DNA of 64,000 nucleotides, taken from positions 2,666,001 through 2,730,000 of the forward strand of contig CBDBKU010000003.1 of the NCBI GenBank assembly GCA_965206775.1, read 5' to 3'. The position numbers were made by a program, and so were the translations under genes. The notes beneath the pieces were generated by a model. The model did not search any database, was not told where the DNA came from, and was given only the letters and a program-made list of their open reading frames with translations. Source of the stretch: VXMF01 sp965206775. GTDB taxonomy: Bacteria > Acidobacteriota > Terriglobia > Bryobacterales > UBA6623. This document shows positions 63,434 through 64,000 of this stretch, piece after piece (the first letter of the stretch is position 1; every line of letters begins with the position of its first letter).

Positions 63434-64000
63434 CTAGGCATGCCCTTCGGCCGGCCGCGAAGCCGAGAGCGCTCGCTCCACAATCTGCTCGACAGCCTCT
63501 CTGCCCCGGTGGCGAGCATCCTCGAAGTGCGCGTTCCGAGCAGCTCGACCAAGCGGTGTGCCTTCACAGAACCAATGCTCCAAGCCGCGACCGACAACAT
63601 ACGTTCCAGCGAACGCAATCAAGCCTTTCGGAACCAAGCCGGCTCCCGCAGGCATCTTGGAGACTAGCTGGCGAGCGATCGCTCGCCAGCCGAGAGCGAC
63701 ACCCGCGATTGATCCGATCTTGACGCTCTGCCTGTCAAAACCCACCTCGTAGCCGTGGGCCGCAGCCATCAGGAAGGAGAGGCGGATCTGGTTCACCGTG
63801 AGAAACGCGGTGTCCGAGGCGAACTCGCCTACGGCCCACGGCAGCGATAGGACTGTTGGGACGATATTGGGCAGCGACGTGGCAATGGTGAAGAGAGCAT
63901 TTTCCTTCGCAATCTTCCAGATCAGCCGTTCGCTCACCATCGAGCGAAAACCGGAGAAGTTGCACGCGAGCTGCAGCCATTCGTCTTCGTGCTCGTCCAA
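63434..64000 (-). CDS. DUF697-like protein, partial at window edge
   Basis: The C-terminal 188 or so residues of a protein whose start may lie beyond the right edge. Recognisable DUF697-like phrases are WAVGEFASDTAFLTVNQIRL (about residues 55-74), KIGSIAGVALGWRAIARQLV and GAGLVPKGLIAFAGTYVVGR. In other proteins this domain follows a GTPase or lies in YcjF-like membrane proteins; its role is not known. The end is complete and lies 60 bases upstream of rsmD, so they may be co-transcribed. Confidence 0.7.
   Translation of the reverse strand: MDEHEDEWLQLACNFSGFRSMVSERLIWKIAKENALFTIATSLPNIVPTVLSLPWAVGEFASDTAFLTVNQIRLSFLMAAAHGYEVGFDRQSVKIGSIAGVALGWRAIARQLVSKMPAGAGLVPKGLIAFAGTYVVGRGLEHWFCEGTPLGRAARNAHFEDARHRGREAVEQIVERALSASRPAEGHA

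Overview
The window is a GC-rich bacterial chromosome segment, densely coded on both strands, with no rRNA, CRISPR array or prophage. The gene content points to Acidobacteriota, probably a Bryobacterales/Solibacter-like lineage: VWA-domain secreted proteins, Tat-exported Gfo/Idh/MocA oxidoreductases, many sulfatases, a DUF1549-DUF1501 pair, and a secreted family I associate with this phylum. LpxD, KdsC and an outer-membrane beta-barrel protein show a Gram-negative envelope. The assignment comes from protein character only; no search was run.

Layout. 0.1-13 kb: small transaldolase/FSA and an MFS transporter, a decayed PolB-type exonuclease, RNase J, an AtuA-related protein, a radical SAM protein, a one-TM unknown, MurJ, a secreted prolyl oligopeptidase, a sulfatase and an acidobacterial secreted protein. 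13-22 kb: AIM24 protein, a decaheme cytochrome/outer-membrane barrel operon resembling MtrAB, rpsO, pnp, ftcD, ccmC-ccmD. 22-31.8 kb: two Tat-type Gfo/Idh proteins, PPOX-fold protein, NupC, PlsY, EVE protein, VWA protein, HEAT-repeat protein, DUF167. 31.9-36.6 kb: a candidate island carrying an integrase relic, a third Gfo/Idh protein and a heparan-type sulfatase. It is bounded by a 14-bp direct repeat of the 3' end of an initiator tRNA gene. 37-49 kb: a sulfatase with one in-frame stop, a P-loop protein, lpxD, a divergent S1/P1 nuclease, a CoA-transferase, a Phd/VapC toxin-antitoxin pair, gap-pgk, kdsC, and an M28 peptidase with one in-frame stop. 49-64 kb: DUF1549-DUF1501-SUMF1 operon, an ammonium transporter gene split by an IS4-family element, the three-gene proton-translocating transhydrogenase, an M24 peptidase, bioA, rsmD and a partial DUF697-like gene.

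Three themes stand out. First, secreted breakdown and uptake: sulfatases, S9/M28/M24 peptidases, Gfo/Idh proteins, NupC and MFS suggest feeding on sulfated glycans, peptides and nucleosides. Second, a trans-outer-membrane electron conduit (decaheme cytochrome plus barrel) lies a few kb from heme-handling ccmCD. Third, gene decay: one transporter gene is cut by an IS with perfect terminal repeats and target duplication, two enzymes each carry a single nonsense codon, and an exonuclease and an integrase are relics. This fits relaxed selection, such as host association or a recent change of niche, but the single-stop cases need read-level confirmation.
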